NCBI GenBank assembly: GCA_934320895.1
Contig: CAKRFY010000005.1
Location: 1 to 64,000 of the forward strand
Length of the DNA stretch: 64,000 nucleotides
From: an uncultured Lachnospiraceae bacterium
Lineage (GTDB): Bacteria > Bacillota > Clostridia > Lachnospirales > Lachnospiraceae
Reading direction: 5' to 3'
The notes under the pieces are model-generated. The model did no database searches, was not told the origin of the DNA, and saw only the letters and a list, made by a program, of their open reading frames with translations. Of this stretch, positions 25,919 to 36,228 are shown one piece after another. Positions within the stretch are counted from its first letter, which is position 1. Every line of letters begins with the position of its first letter. A program made the translations under genes and the position numbers.

Positions 25919-27217
25919 ATGCTTAGAAAACCATCTGCAAGAAGAGCTCTTGGTTCATATATAGACAGTCAGGAACGAGTAGACATAAAGGTTACGATCA
26001 TTCTGGTCATGCTTAATATTTTTGGTATAATTATGATATATAGTGCATCGAGTTACAGATGCAGCTTAAGTCCAAAATACAATTATGACAGTATGTATTT
26101 TGAAAAAAAGCAGATAATGTATGTGATACTTGGTTTTATTGTTATGTTTATCGTGAGAGTCTGCAATTATAATAATCTGAATATATTACGCTTTTCAAAT
26201 ATACCATTACTTAAAAATATAAAAGCACTTCAAAATAAAAAAATATCAATGTCATGGTTTATCTATTTATTATCAATATTTATGACATGCACATTATTTA
26301 CTCCACTTGCGAGATCTGCAAAAGGCGCTGTAAGATGGATAAAATTGGGGCCATTGTCACTTCAGGTTGCGGAAGTTTCAAAGATACTTATCATACTCTG
26401 GATAGGGACAAGGATATCAAGATATATCAAATATAGAAGTAAATGGAGAATATTGTGGTTTATCTGGATTCCAGCTGGTGTATCAGCATTGTTTCTTTGT
26501 GCCAAAAGTTCAAATTTATCAACACTTATCATACTTTGTGGTATTATTTTTGGAATGACGGTTATAATGACTCCGTTTAACAAGACACATGCAGTGATTT
26601 TTTTTACAGCATTAGGTACTGTTGGCATAGTTATCAACCATATTTATAGTATTATAAATTCTAATGGTGCTTTTAAAGATTTCAGATATGGAAGACTTGG
26701 TGCATGGCTTGCTCCTGAGAAATATTCAACTGATGAAAGCTATCAGTCACTTCAGGCATTGTACGCCGTTGCCTCAGGTGGATTTACGGGTAAGGGACTC
26801 GGAAACAGTGTACAGAAACTCTCAAGGATACCAGAGGCACAGAATGATATGATATTTTCTATTATATGTGAAGAACTTGGCATGTTTGGTGCGTTTGTTC
26901 TGCTTGGTATGTTTCTGTATCTTATTTTTCAGCTGTTTAAGATAGCTAGCAGAGCCGAAACTGTATTTGGAAGGGCTGTTGTAACAGGAATTGCAATACA
27001 TATTTCTTTGCAGACTATAGTTAATATATTTGTAGTACTGATGATTTTTCCAAATACCGGTGTATCACTTCCATTTATAAGTTATGGTGGTTCAGCGGTT
27101 ATATTTACCATGGCGGAAATGGGAATTGCATTGTCTGTAGACAGAGAGCACTTCCGGGGAAAAATAGAGAGAAAAGCAAAGCAGATAATAGAGGAAAAAG
27201 AACTTCCAGAATATTGA
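25919..27217 (+). CDS. SEDS-family peptidoglycan polymerase (FtsW/RodA/SpoVE type)
   Basis: SEDS proteins polymerise lipid II into glycan strands together with a class B penicillin-binding protein. The 432-residue product has about ten membrane helices. Family hallmarks include GAVRWIKLGPLSLQ, the extracellular loop with GLGNSVQKL, PEAQNDMIFSIICEELG and the C-terminal FPNTGVSLPFISYGGSA. The ATG follows AAGGGGG. The sequence alone does not separate FtsW, RodA and SpoVE; the adjacent spmA slightly favours a sporulation link. No penicillin-binding protein is adjacent. Confidence 0.92.
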   Translation: MLRKPSARRALGSYIDSQERVDIKVTIILVMLNIFGIIMIYSASSYRCSLSPKYNYDSMYFEKKQIMYVILGFIVMFIVRVCNYNNLNILRFSNIPLLKNIKALQNKKISMSWFIYLLSIFMTCTLFTPLARSAKGAVRWIKLGPLSLQVAEVSKILIILWIGTRISRYIKYRSKWRILWFIWIPAGVSALFLCAKSSNLSTLIILCGIIFGMTVIMTPFNKTHAVIFFTALGTVGIVINHIYSIINSNGAFKDFRYGRLGAWLAPEKYSTDESYQSLQALYAVASGGFTGKGLGNSVQKLSRIPEAQNDMIFSIICEELGMFGAFVLLGMFLYLIFQLFKIASRAETVFGRAVVTGIAIHISLQTIVNIFVVLMIFPNTGVSLPFISYGGSAVIFTMAEMGIALSVDREHFRGKIERKAKQIIEEKELPEY

Positions 27218-27260
27218 CATATAAATTACAGAAACAAAACATTAAAGATTTTTTTTAGGG

Positions 27261-27289
27261 TTGCATAGCCAAAAAAATTGTGTTAAAGT
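27261..27289 (+). promoter_or_regulatory. Promoter of the ZTP-controlled purine genes
   Basis: TTGCAT (27261-27266) and TAAAGT (27284-27289) are 17 bases apart, shortly before the riboswitch. Confidence 0.5.
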
Positions 27290-27297
27290 GAATTTAG

Positions 27298-27395
27298 TTA
27301 TATAACTGACGGAAGTGGAAGTGACCACAGGGAGTATAACAGTTTGATAGCCGACCGTCTGGGCAGAAAAGTCCGGAGCAGTGTCGGTTTTTTTT
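27298..27395 (+). ncRNA. ZTP riboswitch (pfl motif)
   Basis: ZTP riboswitches sense ZMP/ZTP, which build up when 10-formyl-tetrahydrofolate is short, and switch on purine and one-carbon genes. The conserved parts are present: ACTGACGG, a short hairpin around GTGACCAC, GGGAGT and the distal CCGACCGTCTGGGCA (27351-27365). CCGAC (27351-27355) can pair with GTCGG followed by eight T, forming the terminator that ligand binding would disrupt. The downstream gene consumes ZMP, which matches the ligand. Confidence 0.9.
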
Positions 27396-27412
27396 ATGAG
27401 AGGAGATTACTA

Positions 27413-28591
27413 ATGAACGAAATTCAGTTAAAGTACGGATGTAACCCAAATCAGAAACCAGCGAGAGTATTTATGAAAGACGGAAGTGACCTTCCATTTG
27501 AAGTATTAAATGGAAAGCCGGGATATATAAATCTTTTAGATGCTTTTAACAGCTGGCAGCTTGTCAAGGAAGTAAAAGAAGCTACAGGTCATGTTGCTGC
27601 TGCTTCATTCAAGCATGTAAGTCCTGCTGGAGCAGCTATAGATGTTCCACTTACAGATACTATGAAAAAAGTTTATTTTGTAGATGATGATATTGAACTT
27701 ACTCCTATGGCCACAGCCTATATCAGAGCTAGGGGTGCTGACAGAATGTCTTCATTTGGTGATTTTGTGGCACTTTCAGACGAGTGTGATGTTGCAACAG
27801 CAAAATATCTTAAGACACTCGTATCAGATGGTATTATTGCACCTTCATATTCTGATGAGGCACTTGAGATTCTTAAGGGCAAAAAGCGTGGAAATTACTG
27901 TGTCATCAAGATTGACCCTGATTATGAAGCAGCACCACTTGAGACAAAAGATGTATTTGGAATTACATTTGAACAGGGACACAATACAGTCAAAACAACA
28001 AAAGAGCTTTTTGAAAATATTGTAACTGAAAAGAAAGAACTTTCAGAAGATGCACTTAATGATATGATAATTGCTAATATCGTGCTTAAGTATACACAGT
28101 CAAATTCGGTATGTTATGTAAAGGATGGTCAGGCAATCGGTATCGGTGCGGGACAGCAGTCACGTATCCATTGTACGAGACTTGCAGGAGACAAGGCAGA
28201 TAAATGGTTCCTTCGTCAGTCACCAAAAGCACTTGATCTTCCATTTAGAGATGACATTAGAAAGCCTGATAGAGACAACACTATCGATGTATATCTCTCA
28301 GATGATTATATGGATGTTATTGCAGATGGAAAATGGGAGCAGTTCTTTACTAAAAAACCTGAACCAATGACAAGAGAAGAACGTGCAGAGTGGATTAAAA
28401 ATCTTGATGGAGTTACACTTGGTTCAGATGCATTTATACCATTCAGTGACAATATTGAGCGTGCAAATAAGAGTGGTGTTAAGTATGTTGCACAGGCAGG
28501 CGGTTCAAAGAATGACCAGTCTGTAATTGATGCATGTAATGAATTTGGAATACTTATGGCATTTACAGGTCTTAGACTTTTCCATCACTAA
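27413..28591 (+). CDS. Stand-alone AICAR transformylase (PurH C-terminal type)
   Basis: This enzyme formylates AICAR (ZMP) with 10-formyl-tetrahydrofolate, the ninth step of IMP synthesis. The 392-residue protein corresponds to the transformylase half of PurH only: it begins LKYGCNPNQKPAR, contains the catalytic-type SFKHVSPAG and ends at the usual C terminus TGLRLFHH. The IMP cyclohydrolase domain of bifunctional PurH is missing and is replaced by the separate gene at 28718. The ATG at 27413 follows GAGAGGAG. Expression is under the ZTP riboswitch. Confidence 0.93.
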   Translation: MNEIQLKYGCNPNQKPARVFMKDGSDLPFEVLNGKPGYINLLDAFNSWQLVKEVKEATGHVAAASFKHVSPAGAAIDVPLTDTMKKVYFVDDDIELTPMATAYIRARGADRMSSFGDFVALSDECDVATAKYLKTLVSDGIIAPSYSDEALEILKGKKRGNYCVIKIDPDYEAAPLETKDVFGITFEQGHNTVKTTKELFENIVTEKKELSEDALNDMIIANIVLKYTQSNSVCYVKDGQAIGIGAGQQSRIHCTRLAGDKADKWFLRQSPKALDLPFRDDIRKPDRDNTIDVYLSDDYMDVIADGKWEQFFTKKPEPMTREERAEWIKNLDGVTLGSDAFIPFSDNIERANKSGVKYVAQAGGSKNDQSVIDACNEFGILMAFTGLRLFHH

Positions 28592-28620
28592 AATTAGAAT
28601 ACAGAAAAAATGGAGGTAGT

Positions 28621-28711
28621 ATGAAAAATAAAATTTTTCATACACAAGATTTGTGTCTGCGCACACTTGACACAAACTTTATATGCACAAAAAATGTGTG
28701 CAGAAATGAGG
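28621..28711 (+). repeat. Hairpin-plus-SD leader element, copy b
   Basis: Three hairpins follow each other: ATGAAAAAT/ATTTTTCAT (28621-28641), TTTGTGTC/GACACAAA and TGCACA/TGTGCA, ending in GAAATGAGG, which is the ribosome binding site of the next gene. Copy c at 32.5 kb has the same order, with changed but still complementary bases in the first hairpin. Short frames run through both copies but in different registers, so it is not a conserved peptide. Confidence 0.7.
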
Positions 28712-28717
28712 CGTTTT

Positions 28718-29431
28718 ATGGAAAAAATATCTTTAAAGAATGAATTATCTTCAAATGCATATCCAGGTCGTGGAATTGTTGTTGGTAAGACTGCTGACGG
28801 AAAACATGCGGCTATTGCATATTTTATCATGGGCAGAAGTGAGAACAGCAGAAACAGAGTATTTGTGACAGAAGGAGATGGTATCCGTACACAGGCTTTT
28901 GATCCTTCAAAGCTTACAGATCCAAGCCTTATAATATATGCATCTGTACGTGTTCTTGGTAATGATACGATAGTTACAAATGGTGATCAGACAGATACCG
29001 TATACGATCTTATGCAGGATGGTTCTACATTTGAACAGTCTCTTTGTACAAGGGAGTTCGAGCCTGATGAACCAAACTTTACACCTAGAATCTCAGCTAT
29101 TCTTCATGTAGAAGATGGTGGATTTGATTATTCAATGTCTATACTTAAGAGCAACAATGGAAATCCTGATTGTTGCAATAGATACACATTTGATTATGAA
29201 AATCCTATAGCGGGAGAGGGAAGATTTATCCATACATATATGCATGATGGAAATCCACTTCCAAGTTTTGAGGGTGAACCAAAACTTGTCGATATACCAA
29301 ATGATATGGATGAGTTTGGTGAACTTGTATGGAACAGTTTAAATGATGATAATAAGGTGTCGCTTTTTATCAGATTTATAAATATTGGGGATGGAACATT
29401 CGAGAGTAAGATATATAATAAAAATAAATAG
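28718..29431 (+). CDS. IMP cyclohydrolase, PurO-like (PF07826)
   Basis: The 237-residue protein belongs to the IMP_cyclohyd family first known from archaeal PurO; it closes FAICAR to IMP, the last step of IMP synthesis. Typical stretches are YPGRGIVVGKTADGKHA and YFIMGRSENSRNRVF near the N terminus. It complements the stand-alone transformylase upstream, so the two together replace PurH. I chose ATG 28718 because GAGG ends 6 bases before it; ATG 28706 overlaps the leader hairpin. The 126-bp gap to the upstream gene contains the leader element. Confidence 0.88.
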   Translation: MEKISLKNELSSNAYPGRGIVVGKTADGKHAAIAYFIMGRSENSRNRVFVTEGDGIRTQAFDPSKLTDPSLIIYASVRVLGNDTIVTNGDQTDTVYDLMQDGSTFEQSLCTREFEPDEPNFTPRISAILHVEDGGFDYSMSILKSNNGNPDCCNRYTFDYENPIAGEGRFIHTYMHDGNPLPSFEGEPKLVDIPNDMDEFGELVWNSLNDDNKVSLFIRFINIGDGTFESKIYNKNK

Positions 29432-29447
29432 AGCTAAAGTGAATAAA

Positions 29448-29502
29448 TAACAACAAGCAGGAAAGAATTTTATGTGTAAATTTCTTTCCTGTTTGTTGTT
29501 TT
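29448..29502 (+). terminator. Terminator after the purine pair
   Basis: AACAACAAGCAGGAAAGAA pairs with TTCTTTCCTGTTTGTTGTT with one mismatch and a short loop, followed by a T run. Confidence 0.88.
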
Positions 29503-29635
29503 AATAGTAATGTAGCAGCGAAGGTGTAATCGGTAATATGCTTTAAAGGAAAGAATATAAGTTGCTAATTATATCAGAAATGATTATACTGATAATGCAT
29601 TTGAGATACAAAGTACAAAATGAGGAGGCAACGCT

Positions 29636-30415
29636 ATGGATATCGAAGAAAACATAAAATTATTTCAGCAGTACCAGAAAAGCAACAAACTTGAGAAGGC
29701 ATCAGAGGTGGTTGATAGCATAGCTGATGCGCTTAAAACAGATGATAAGCCTGTTTTGTGTGCAAATCATATCTTAGAGTTCTATCTGTTTGAATATTAT
29801 TTTAAGACAAGAGAATATGAGGCAGTGAGATATCCTGTGCATCGCATGTATCATTCTCTCGCAAAGAAATATATGGAGAGGATGCATTTTGAAAAAGCAT
29901 ATAAAAAGCTTGTCAAGGCGGCGGAGTGGAATCCAGTTGATATGGATATCTACTGGGAAAAAACTGAGTGTCAAAAGCAGCTTGGTGAGCTTAAAAAACT
30001 TAAAGAAACAACAAAGGAACTTTATAAATTTATATATACGAGGGCAGACATTGCACGTTATTATAGAAATATTGCATATTATTATGTAGAGAAAAAAGAG
30101 CCGGAAAAAGCAATGATGTTGTATACATACAGCAATATGTTCAGCCACAGTAAGACTGCTGACAGCGAGATCAACTTTCTTGAGACAGCACTTGAAAAGG
30201 AGTGTCCGGAATATACTGTTGAGCAGATACAAAAGGATGTAAAGAAATTGAAACTTCCGGTTGGAATATCGGAAACGACACTGACAATACTTTTCAGGGC
30301 AGGACAGCTTGAGATGGAACAGGGGGATAAAGCTTCGGGTGTTGAATGTATGCAGCTTTTATATCAGGTGACAGGTGATGAAAACATAAGAAAGATTGTA
30401 GAGGTAAATTCATGA
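29636..30415 (+). CDS. TPR-like helical protein of unknown role
   Basis: The 259-residue protein is all-helical with tetratricopeptide-like repeats (HFEKAYKKLVKAAEWNPVDMD at about residues 83-103; KEPEKAMMLYTYSNMF later). No signal peptide or membrane segment is seen. Its stop overlaps the start of the patatin-like gene by 4 bases (ATGA type), so the two proteins are made together and may interact. The ATG follows GAGGAGGCAACGCT. Confidence 0.75.
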   Translation: MDIEENIKLFQQYQKSNKLEKASEVVDSIADALKTDDKPVLCANHILEFYLFEYYFKTREYEAVRYPVHRMYHSLAKKYMERMHFEKAYKKLVKAAEWNPVDMDIYWEKTECQKQLGELKKLKETTKELYKFIYTRADIARYYRNIAYYYVEKKEPEKAMMLYTYSNMFSHSKTADSEINFLETALEKECPEYTVEQIQKDVKKLKLPVGISETTLTILFRAGQLEMEQGDKASGVECMQLLYQVTGDENIRKIVEVNS

Positions 30416-31263
30416 CGGGAGTATTATTTGAGGGAGGATCTTTTAGACCGGTTTTTAGTTGTGGAGTAATGGATGCATTATTGGAGGAAGATATTCTGTT
30501 TCAATATTGTATAGGAGTATCGGCCGGAGCAGCAGATGCAGCATCATATATATCAAAACAGAAAGAGCGTAATATAAGAGTACTTGAAAAATATAGAAAC
30601 GATAAACGCTATTTAAGTAAGAGAAATTTCTTGAAAGAAAAAAGTATATTTGGACTAAATTTTGTATTTAGAGAAATACCAAATAAACTTGACCTGTTTG
30701 ATATGAAAACATTTAAAGATTATAATGGGCGATTTGTTATAGTAGCAACAGACGCAAAAACGGGCAAAGTACATTATTTTGATCAGAATGATGTAGATGA
30801 AACATTTGAGGTTTTCTGTGCTACTTGTGCATTACCTGGAGCATGTCCGCCAGCCAAAATAAATGGCAGAAAATATTATGATGGAGGATTATCAAACCCG
30901 GTACCGATAGACAAATGCCTTGAAGATGGTTGTGATAAAATGCTTATAGTACTCACGCAGCCTGAGGGTTTTGTTAAAACACCGAGAAAATCAGAAAAAA
31001 ACATAGCAAAGATAATGAAACTAAAATATCCGGCGGTAGCAGAAGAACTACTGCACAGATGTGACAAGTACAATGAGTCGATACGAATATGCGAGAAACT
31101 AGAAAAAGCAGGCAAAGCCGTAATACTCAGACCGAAATATAAATTAAACAGTCTTGAGGATGATGTAAATGTATTAAGAAAGACATATGAGATGGGCAAA
31201 GCGGTGGCAAAAGCTAATATGGATAAAATAAAATTTATATATGGCTGTACAGTTGCTGTTTAA
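30412..31263 (+). CDS. Patatin-like phospholipase
   Basis: Patatin-family serine hydrolases cleave acyl esters of lipids with a Ser-Asp dyad. The 283-residue protein shows the oxyanion region FEGGSFRPVFSCGV, the nucleophile elbow GVSAG near residue 40 and the Asp motif DGGLSNP near residue 160. It is most like bacterial YjjU/RssA-type proteins. It has no signal peptide, so a cytosolic or membrane-surface role is likely. It overlaps the TPR gene by 4 bases. Confidence 0.9.
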   Translation: MTGVLFEGGSFRPVFSCGVMDALLEEDILFQYCIGVSAGAADAASYISKQKERNIRVLEKYRNDKRYLSKRNFLKEKSIFGLNFVFREIPNKLDLFDMKTFKDYNGRFVIVATDAKTGKVHYFDQNDVDETFEVFCATCALPGACPPAKINGRKYYDGGLSNPVPIDKCLEDGCDKMLIVLTQPEGFVKTPRKSEKNIAKIMKLKYPAVAEELLHRCDKYNESIRICEKLEKAGKAVILRPKYKLNSLEDDVNVLRKTYEMGKAVAKANMDKIKFIYGCTVAV

Positions 31264-31324
31264 AATTACGGTGCGGCCAGTAACGATGCATCTCATATCA
31301 CGACAAAAAAATCTTAAAAATGAT

Positions 31325-31352
31325 TTGATTTTTGTAAGAAATAGTATATAAT
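31325..31352 (+). promoter_or_regulatory. Promoter of the aldolase gene
   Basis: TTGATT (31325-31330) and TATAAT (31347-31352) are 16 bases apart. The leader that follows holds small hairpins, AAAGCC/GGCTTT (about 31380-31402) and GTTCCTG/CAGGGAC (about 31412-31436), then GGAGG. They may stabilise a highly expressed mRNA. Confidence 0.7.
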
Positions 31353-31460
31353 AAAACTGATTGAGAGTAGTTTTGCCTACAAAGCCTTAAATAAAGGGCT
31401 TTAGGGAAATAAAGTTCCTGTCATATATCAGGGACAAGTCTAAAGATGGAGGATTTTAAA

Positions 31461-32333
31461 ATGAGTAGATTAGTTTCAGCAAAAGAAATGCTTACAAAAG
31501 CTAAGGCTGGTAAGTATGCAGTAGGTCAGTTCAACATCAACAACTTAGAGTGGACAAAAGCTATTTTACAGACAGCAGAAGAATTACAGTCACCTGTTAT
31601 CCTTGGTGTATCAGAAGGTGCAGGAAAGTATATGTGTGGTTATAAAACAGTAGTTGGTATGGTTAATGGTATGCTTGAGGAGTTAAACATTACAGTTCCT
31701 GTAGCACTTCATCTTGACCACGGTTCATTTGAAGGTGCAAAAGCTTGTATCAATGCAGGATTTTCTTCAATCATGTTTGATGGTTCAAGCCTTCCAATTG
31801 AAGAAAATGTTCAGAAAACAACAGAGTTAGTAAATACATGTAACATTCTTGGTCTTTCACTTGAAGCAGAAGTTGGTTCTATCGGTGGAGAAGAAGATGG
31901 AGTTATCGGTGCAGGTGAGTGTGCAGATCCAGAAGAGTGTAAGAAAGTTGCAGACCTCGGTGTTACAATGCTTGCAGCAGGTATCGGAAACATTCATGGT
32001 AAATATCCTGAGAATTGGGCAGGACTTAGCTTTGAGACACTTGATGCTATTCAGGCTAAGACAGGAGATATGCCACTCGTTCTTCATGGTGGTACAGGAA
32101 TCCCTGCTGACATGATCAAGAAAGCTATCTCACTTGGTGTTGCAAAGATCAATGTAAACACAGAGTGTCAGTTAGCATTCCAGGAAGCTACACGTAAGTA
32201 CATCGAAGAAGGCAAGGACTTAGAAGGAAAGGGATTTGATCCTCGTAAACTTCTTGCTCCTGGTGCAGAAGCAATCAAAGCAACTGTAAAAGAGAAGATG
32301 GAACTCTTCGGATCAGTTGGAAAAGCTAAATAG
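31461..32333 (+). CDS. fba: Class II fructose-1,6-bisphosphate aldolase
   Basis: This zinc enzyme splits fructose-1,6-bisphosphate in glycolysis. The 290-residue protein has the zinc and catalytic motifs LHLDHGSFEG near residue 83, EAEVGSIGGEEDG near residue 140 and LHGGTGIP near residue 215. The ATG at 31461 follows GGAGG; an upstream in-frame ATG at 31446 lies inside that site. It is a single-gene unit with its own promoter and terminator, as usual for a strongly expressed glycolytic gene. Confidence 0.97.
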   Translation: MSRLVSAKEMLTKAKAGKYAVGQFNINNLEWTKAILQTAEELQSPVILGVSEGAGKYMCGYKTVVGMVNGMLEELNITVPVALHLDHGSFEGAKACINAGFSSIMFDGSSLPIEENVQKTTELVNTCNILGLSLEAEVGSIGGEEDGVIGAGECADPEECKKVADLGVTMLAAGIGNIHGKYPENWAGLSFETLDAIQAKTGDMPLVLHGGTGIPADMIKKAISLGVAKINVNTECQLAFQEATRKYIEEGKDLEGKGFDPRKLLAPGAEAIKATVKEKMELFGSVGKAK

Positions 32334-32376
32334 AGCGAGCCATAGTTCAATAAGGACAAAGGCAATTATTATTTGA

Positions 32377-32412
32377 CAACTTTGCAGCACTTGTTGCTGC
32401 AAAGTTGTTTTT
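32377..32412 (+). terminator. Terminator after fba
   Basis: CAACTTTGCAGCA (32377-32389) pairs perfectly with TGCTGCAAAGTTG (32395-32407), followed by TTTTT. Confidence 0.95.
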
Positions 32413-32499
32413 CCTTTACGAAGATTATTAAATTTCAATTATGAAAACCTAAATTTTCTTAAAACTTATAATGTTATAATGCCTTGGAAGGAGTGATAG

Positions 32500-32590
32500 T
32501 GTGAAAATAAAACTTTTCACACCCAAGATTTGTGTCGGCGCACACTTGACACAAACTTGATATGCACAAAAAACGTGTGCAGAAATGAGG
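32500..32590 (+). repeat. Hairpin-plus-SD leader element, copy c
   Basis: The order of hairpins is as in copy b: GTGTGAAAA/TTTTCACAC, TTTGTGTC/GACACAAA and TGCACA/TGTGCA, then GAAATGAGG as the ribosome binding site of ATG 32597. The stretch with TTTGTGTC, CGCACACTTGACACAAACTT and ATATGCACAAAAAA is nearly identical between b and c. A likely -10 box (TATAAT, 32475-32480) lies just upstream, so this would be the very 5' end of the mRNA. Confidence 0.7.
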
Positions 32591-32596
32591 ATTTAT

Positions 32597-34606
<2,010 letters not shown>

Positions 34607-34632
34607 GCCTCGGAAATTAAAAATATTAATGA

Positions 34633-34678
34633 AAAAGCTTTAAATTCACATAACGGCTGTGGATTTAAAGCTTTTTTT
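34633..34678. terminator. Terminator between yajC and the convergent PHP gene
   Basis: AAAGCTTTAAATTCACA pairs with TGTGGATTTAAAGCTTT with one mismatch, flanked by an A run and a T run, so it can serve both directions. The T run ends directly at the PHP stop codon. Confidence 0.88.
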
Positions 34679-34679
34679 A

Positions 34680-35588
34680 TCAATCAATATTTTTATCAAA
34701 GTCTAATATTTTTTTTGTAAATTCAGAAGGCGTTGCTGCTTTTGCTATATTTATTAGGTAATTGAAGGGAACGCTTAGTGTTCCACGACCAGTGCCCATG
34801 TCGATTGCAGGTTTATTGCTTCCGTGGAAATCAGAACCGCCGCTAGGCAGCAATTCATATTTGTTGCACAACTTTCTTGCATATGCTTCATCCTGGGCGG
34901 TGTGATTTGAATATTTAACTTCCATACCCTTTAATCCAGCATTCTTAAGGCGGGCTATAAGAGATTCAAGCTCTTTTTCTTCGAGTTTATAGTGAAGAGG
35001 ATGCGCAAGTATAGGAACACCGCCTGCTTCAAGTATAAGTTCGATACCTTCTTCAGGAGTTATATATTTTCTGGGAACATAGTAGGGACAGTTTTTATCA
35101 AGATATTTGTCAAAAGCTTCAGCAGCATTTTTTACGACGCCATGTTCAATAAGCCATCTTGCAAAATGTGCTCTTGTAATTACAGTGTCAGGATTTCCCT
35201 CCTGAAGCTCCTCGTATGTCATATTTATTGAATCGGCACGAAATTTCTGGATTATTTCATTGTTTCGCTCGATTCTTCTGGCAAGCAGCAGGTCAGATAT
35301 TTTTTTAAATGCGGGATTTTTATGATTAATGAAAAGACCGACAATATGTATATCACCGTCTTTATAGCCCACTGAAAGCTCAGTGCCGGGAACAAACATT
35401 ATAGGTGCATTCTGTTCTTTGATAGCAGAGATGGCACTTTCTATACCGCCAACGGCATCGTGGTCAGTAAGAGCGAATGCAAGAAGATTTTTGTCAACTG
35501 CCTTTTTAACGAGTTCAGCTGGAGAGAATGTTCCATCAGAAAAATTTGAATGTGTATGTAAATCTACTGTTTTTGTAATATTTTTCAT
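34680..35588 (-). CDS. PHP-domain phosphoesterase (YciV/RNase AM-like)
   Basis: The 302-residue protein has PHP metal motifs: DLHTHSNFSDG near residue 9, ALTDHDAVGG near 40, then AHPLHY near 195 and the C-terminal SDFHG. Relatives hydrolyse 3',5'-nucleotide bisphosphates or 5' ends of short RNAs. The ATG at 35588 (minus) follows AACGAGGCAATAA, where GAGG comes from the leader element copy d. It stands alone and converges on yajC. Confidence 0.9.
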   Translation of the reverse strand: MKNITKTVDLHTHSNFSDGTFSPAELVKKAVDKNLLAFALTDHDAVGGIESAISAIKEQNAPIMFVPGTELSVGYKDGDIHIVGLFINHKNPAFKKISDLLLARRIERNNEIIQKFRADSINMTYEELQEGNPDTVITRAHFARWLIEHGVVKNAAEAFDKYLDKNCPYYVPRKYITPEEGIELILEAGGVPILAHPLHYKLEEKELESLIARLKNAGLKGMEVKYSNHTAQDEAYARKLCNKYELLPSGGSDFHGSNKPAIDMGTGRGTLSVPFNYLINIAKAATPSEFTKKILDFDKNID

Positions 35589-35594
35589 TTATTG

Positions 35595-35621
35595 CCTCGT
35601 TTCTGCACACATTTTTTGTGT
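35595..35621 (-). repeat. Hairpin-plus-SD leader element, copy d
   Basis: Read on the minus strand, ACACAAAAAATGTGTGCAG is followed by AAACGAGG, the ribosome binding site of the PHP gene. The upstream part differs from copies a-c, although another hairpin, CCTGTTTA/TAAACAGG, lies farther upstream (35658-35684). Confidence 0.6.
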
Positions 35622-35772
35622 AAAGTTACTTTTGATTAAGTAGATATAATTCATGTCCTGTTTAAAGTGTGCATATAAACAGGAGTTGTGGATTAAAAAA
35701 CTATTTTCCTGTTTAAATTTTAACATAAAATTATGGCAAAATGAATAGATATTGAAAAAAAGGAGTTTTGTC

Positions 35773-36138
35773 ATGGCAGAAAAGATAGTTAAAAATCTTG
35801 TGATTATTTTTTTGATACAGGTTTTGATTACTGCGGTAATATTATTTATATCATCGGTAATAATATGGAAGTATGCTTATGATGAGAAAGCGATAAGTGC
35901 AGTTACCATATGTACTTATATAGTAGTAAATATTTCAGGAGGACTGATAGCGGGAAAATTATTTAAGAAAAATAAATTTTTGTGGGGGCTTGCGTCAGGA
36001 ATTTTGTATTTTTCAGTATTACTGTTAAGTGGATTGTTCATATTTAAGACAGGCAGACTGGAAATGAGTGTTATTGGAAATGGTCTTATCTGTGCAATAT
36101 CCGGAATGACAGGGGGGATGTTTGCACGAACATCATAA
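35773..36138 (+). CDS. TIGR04086-family membrane protein
   Basis: The 121-residue protein has four membrane helices and the glycine-rich signature NISGGLIAGKLFKKN and GNGLICAISGMTGG, typical of the TIGR04086 (YrzE-like) family often found near yajC and secDF in Clostridia. The ATG at 35773 follows AAAGGAG; an upstream in-frame start at 35752 precedes that site. The role is unknown; location suggests a link to membrane or protein export. Confidence 0.8.
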   Translation: MAEKIVKNLVIIFLIQVLITAVILFISSVIIWKYAYDEKAISAVTICTYIVVNISGGLIAGKLFKKNKFLWGLASGILYFSVLLLSGLFIFKTGRLEMSVIGNGLICAISGMTGGMFARTS

Positions 36139-36228
36139 TAGAATAAAACTTAATAGAAATGTAATCACATATCGTAAAAATTGTGTTATTATGAATTACG
36201 AAATATATGAGTGGAGGCAGGGAACTTT

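Noticed and set aside
26254..26436. Short frames inside ftsW-type and purine genes
   Set aside because: They are out-of-frame shadows without ribosome binding sites.
28621..28740. Short peptide encoded in leader copy b
   Set aside because: Copy c carries a one-base shift and stops early, so the coding potential is not shared; the hairpins are.
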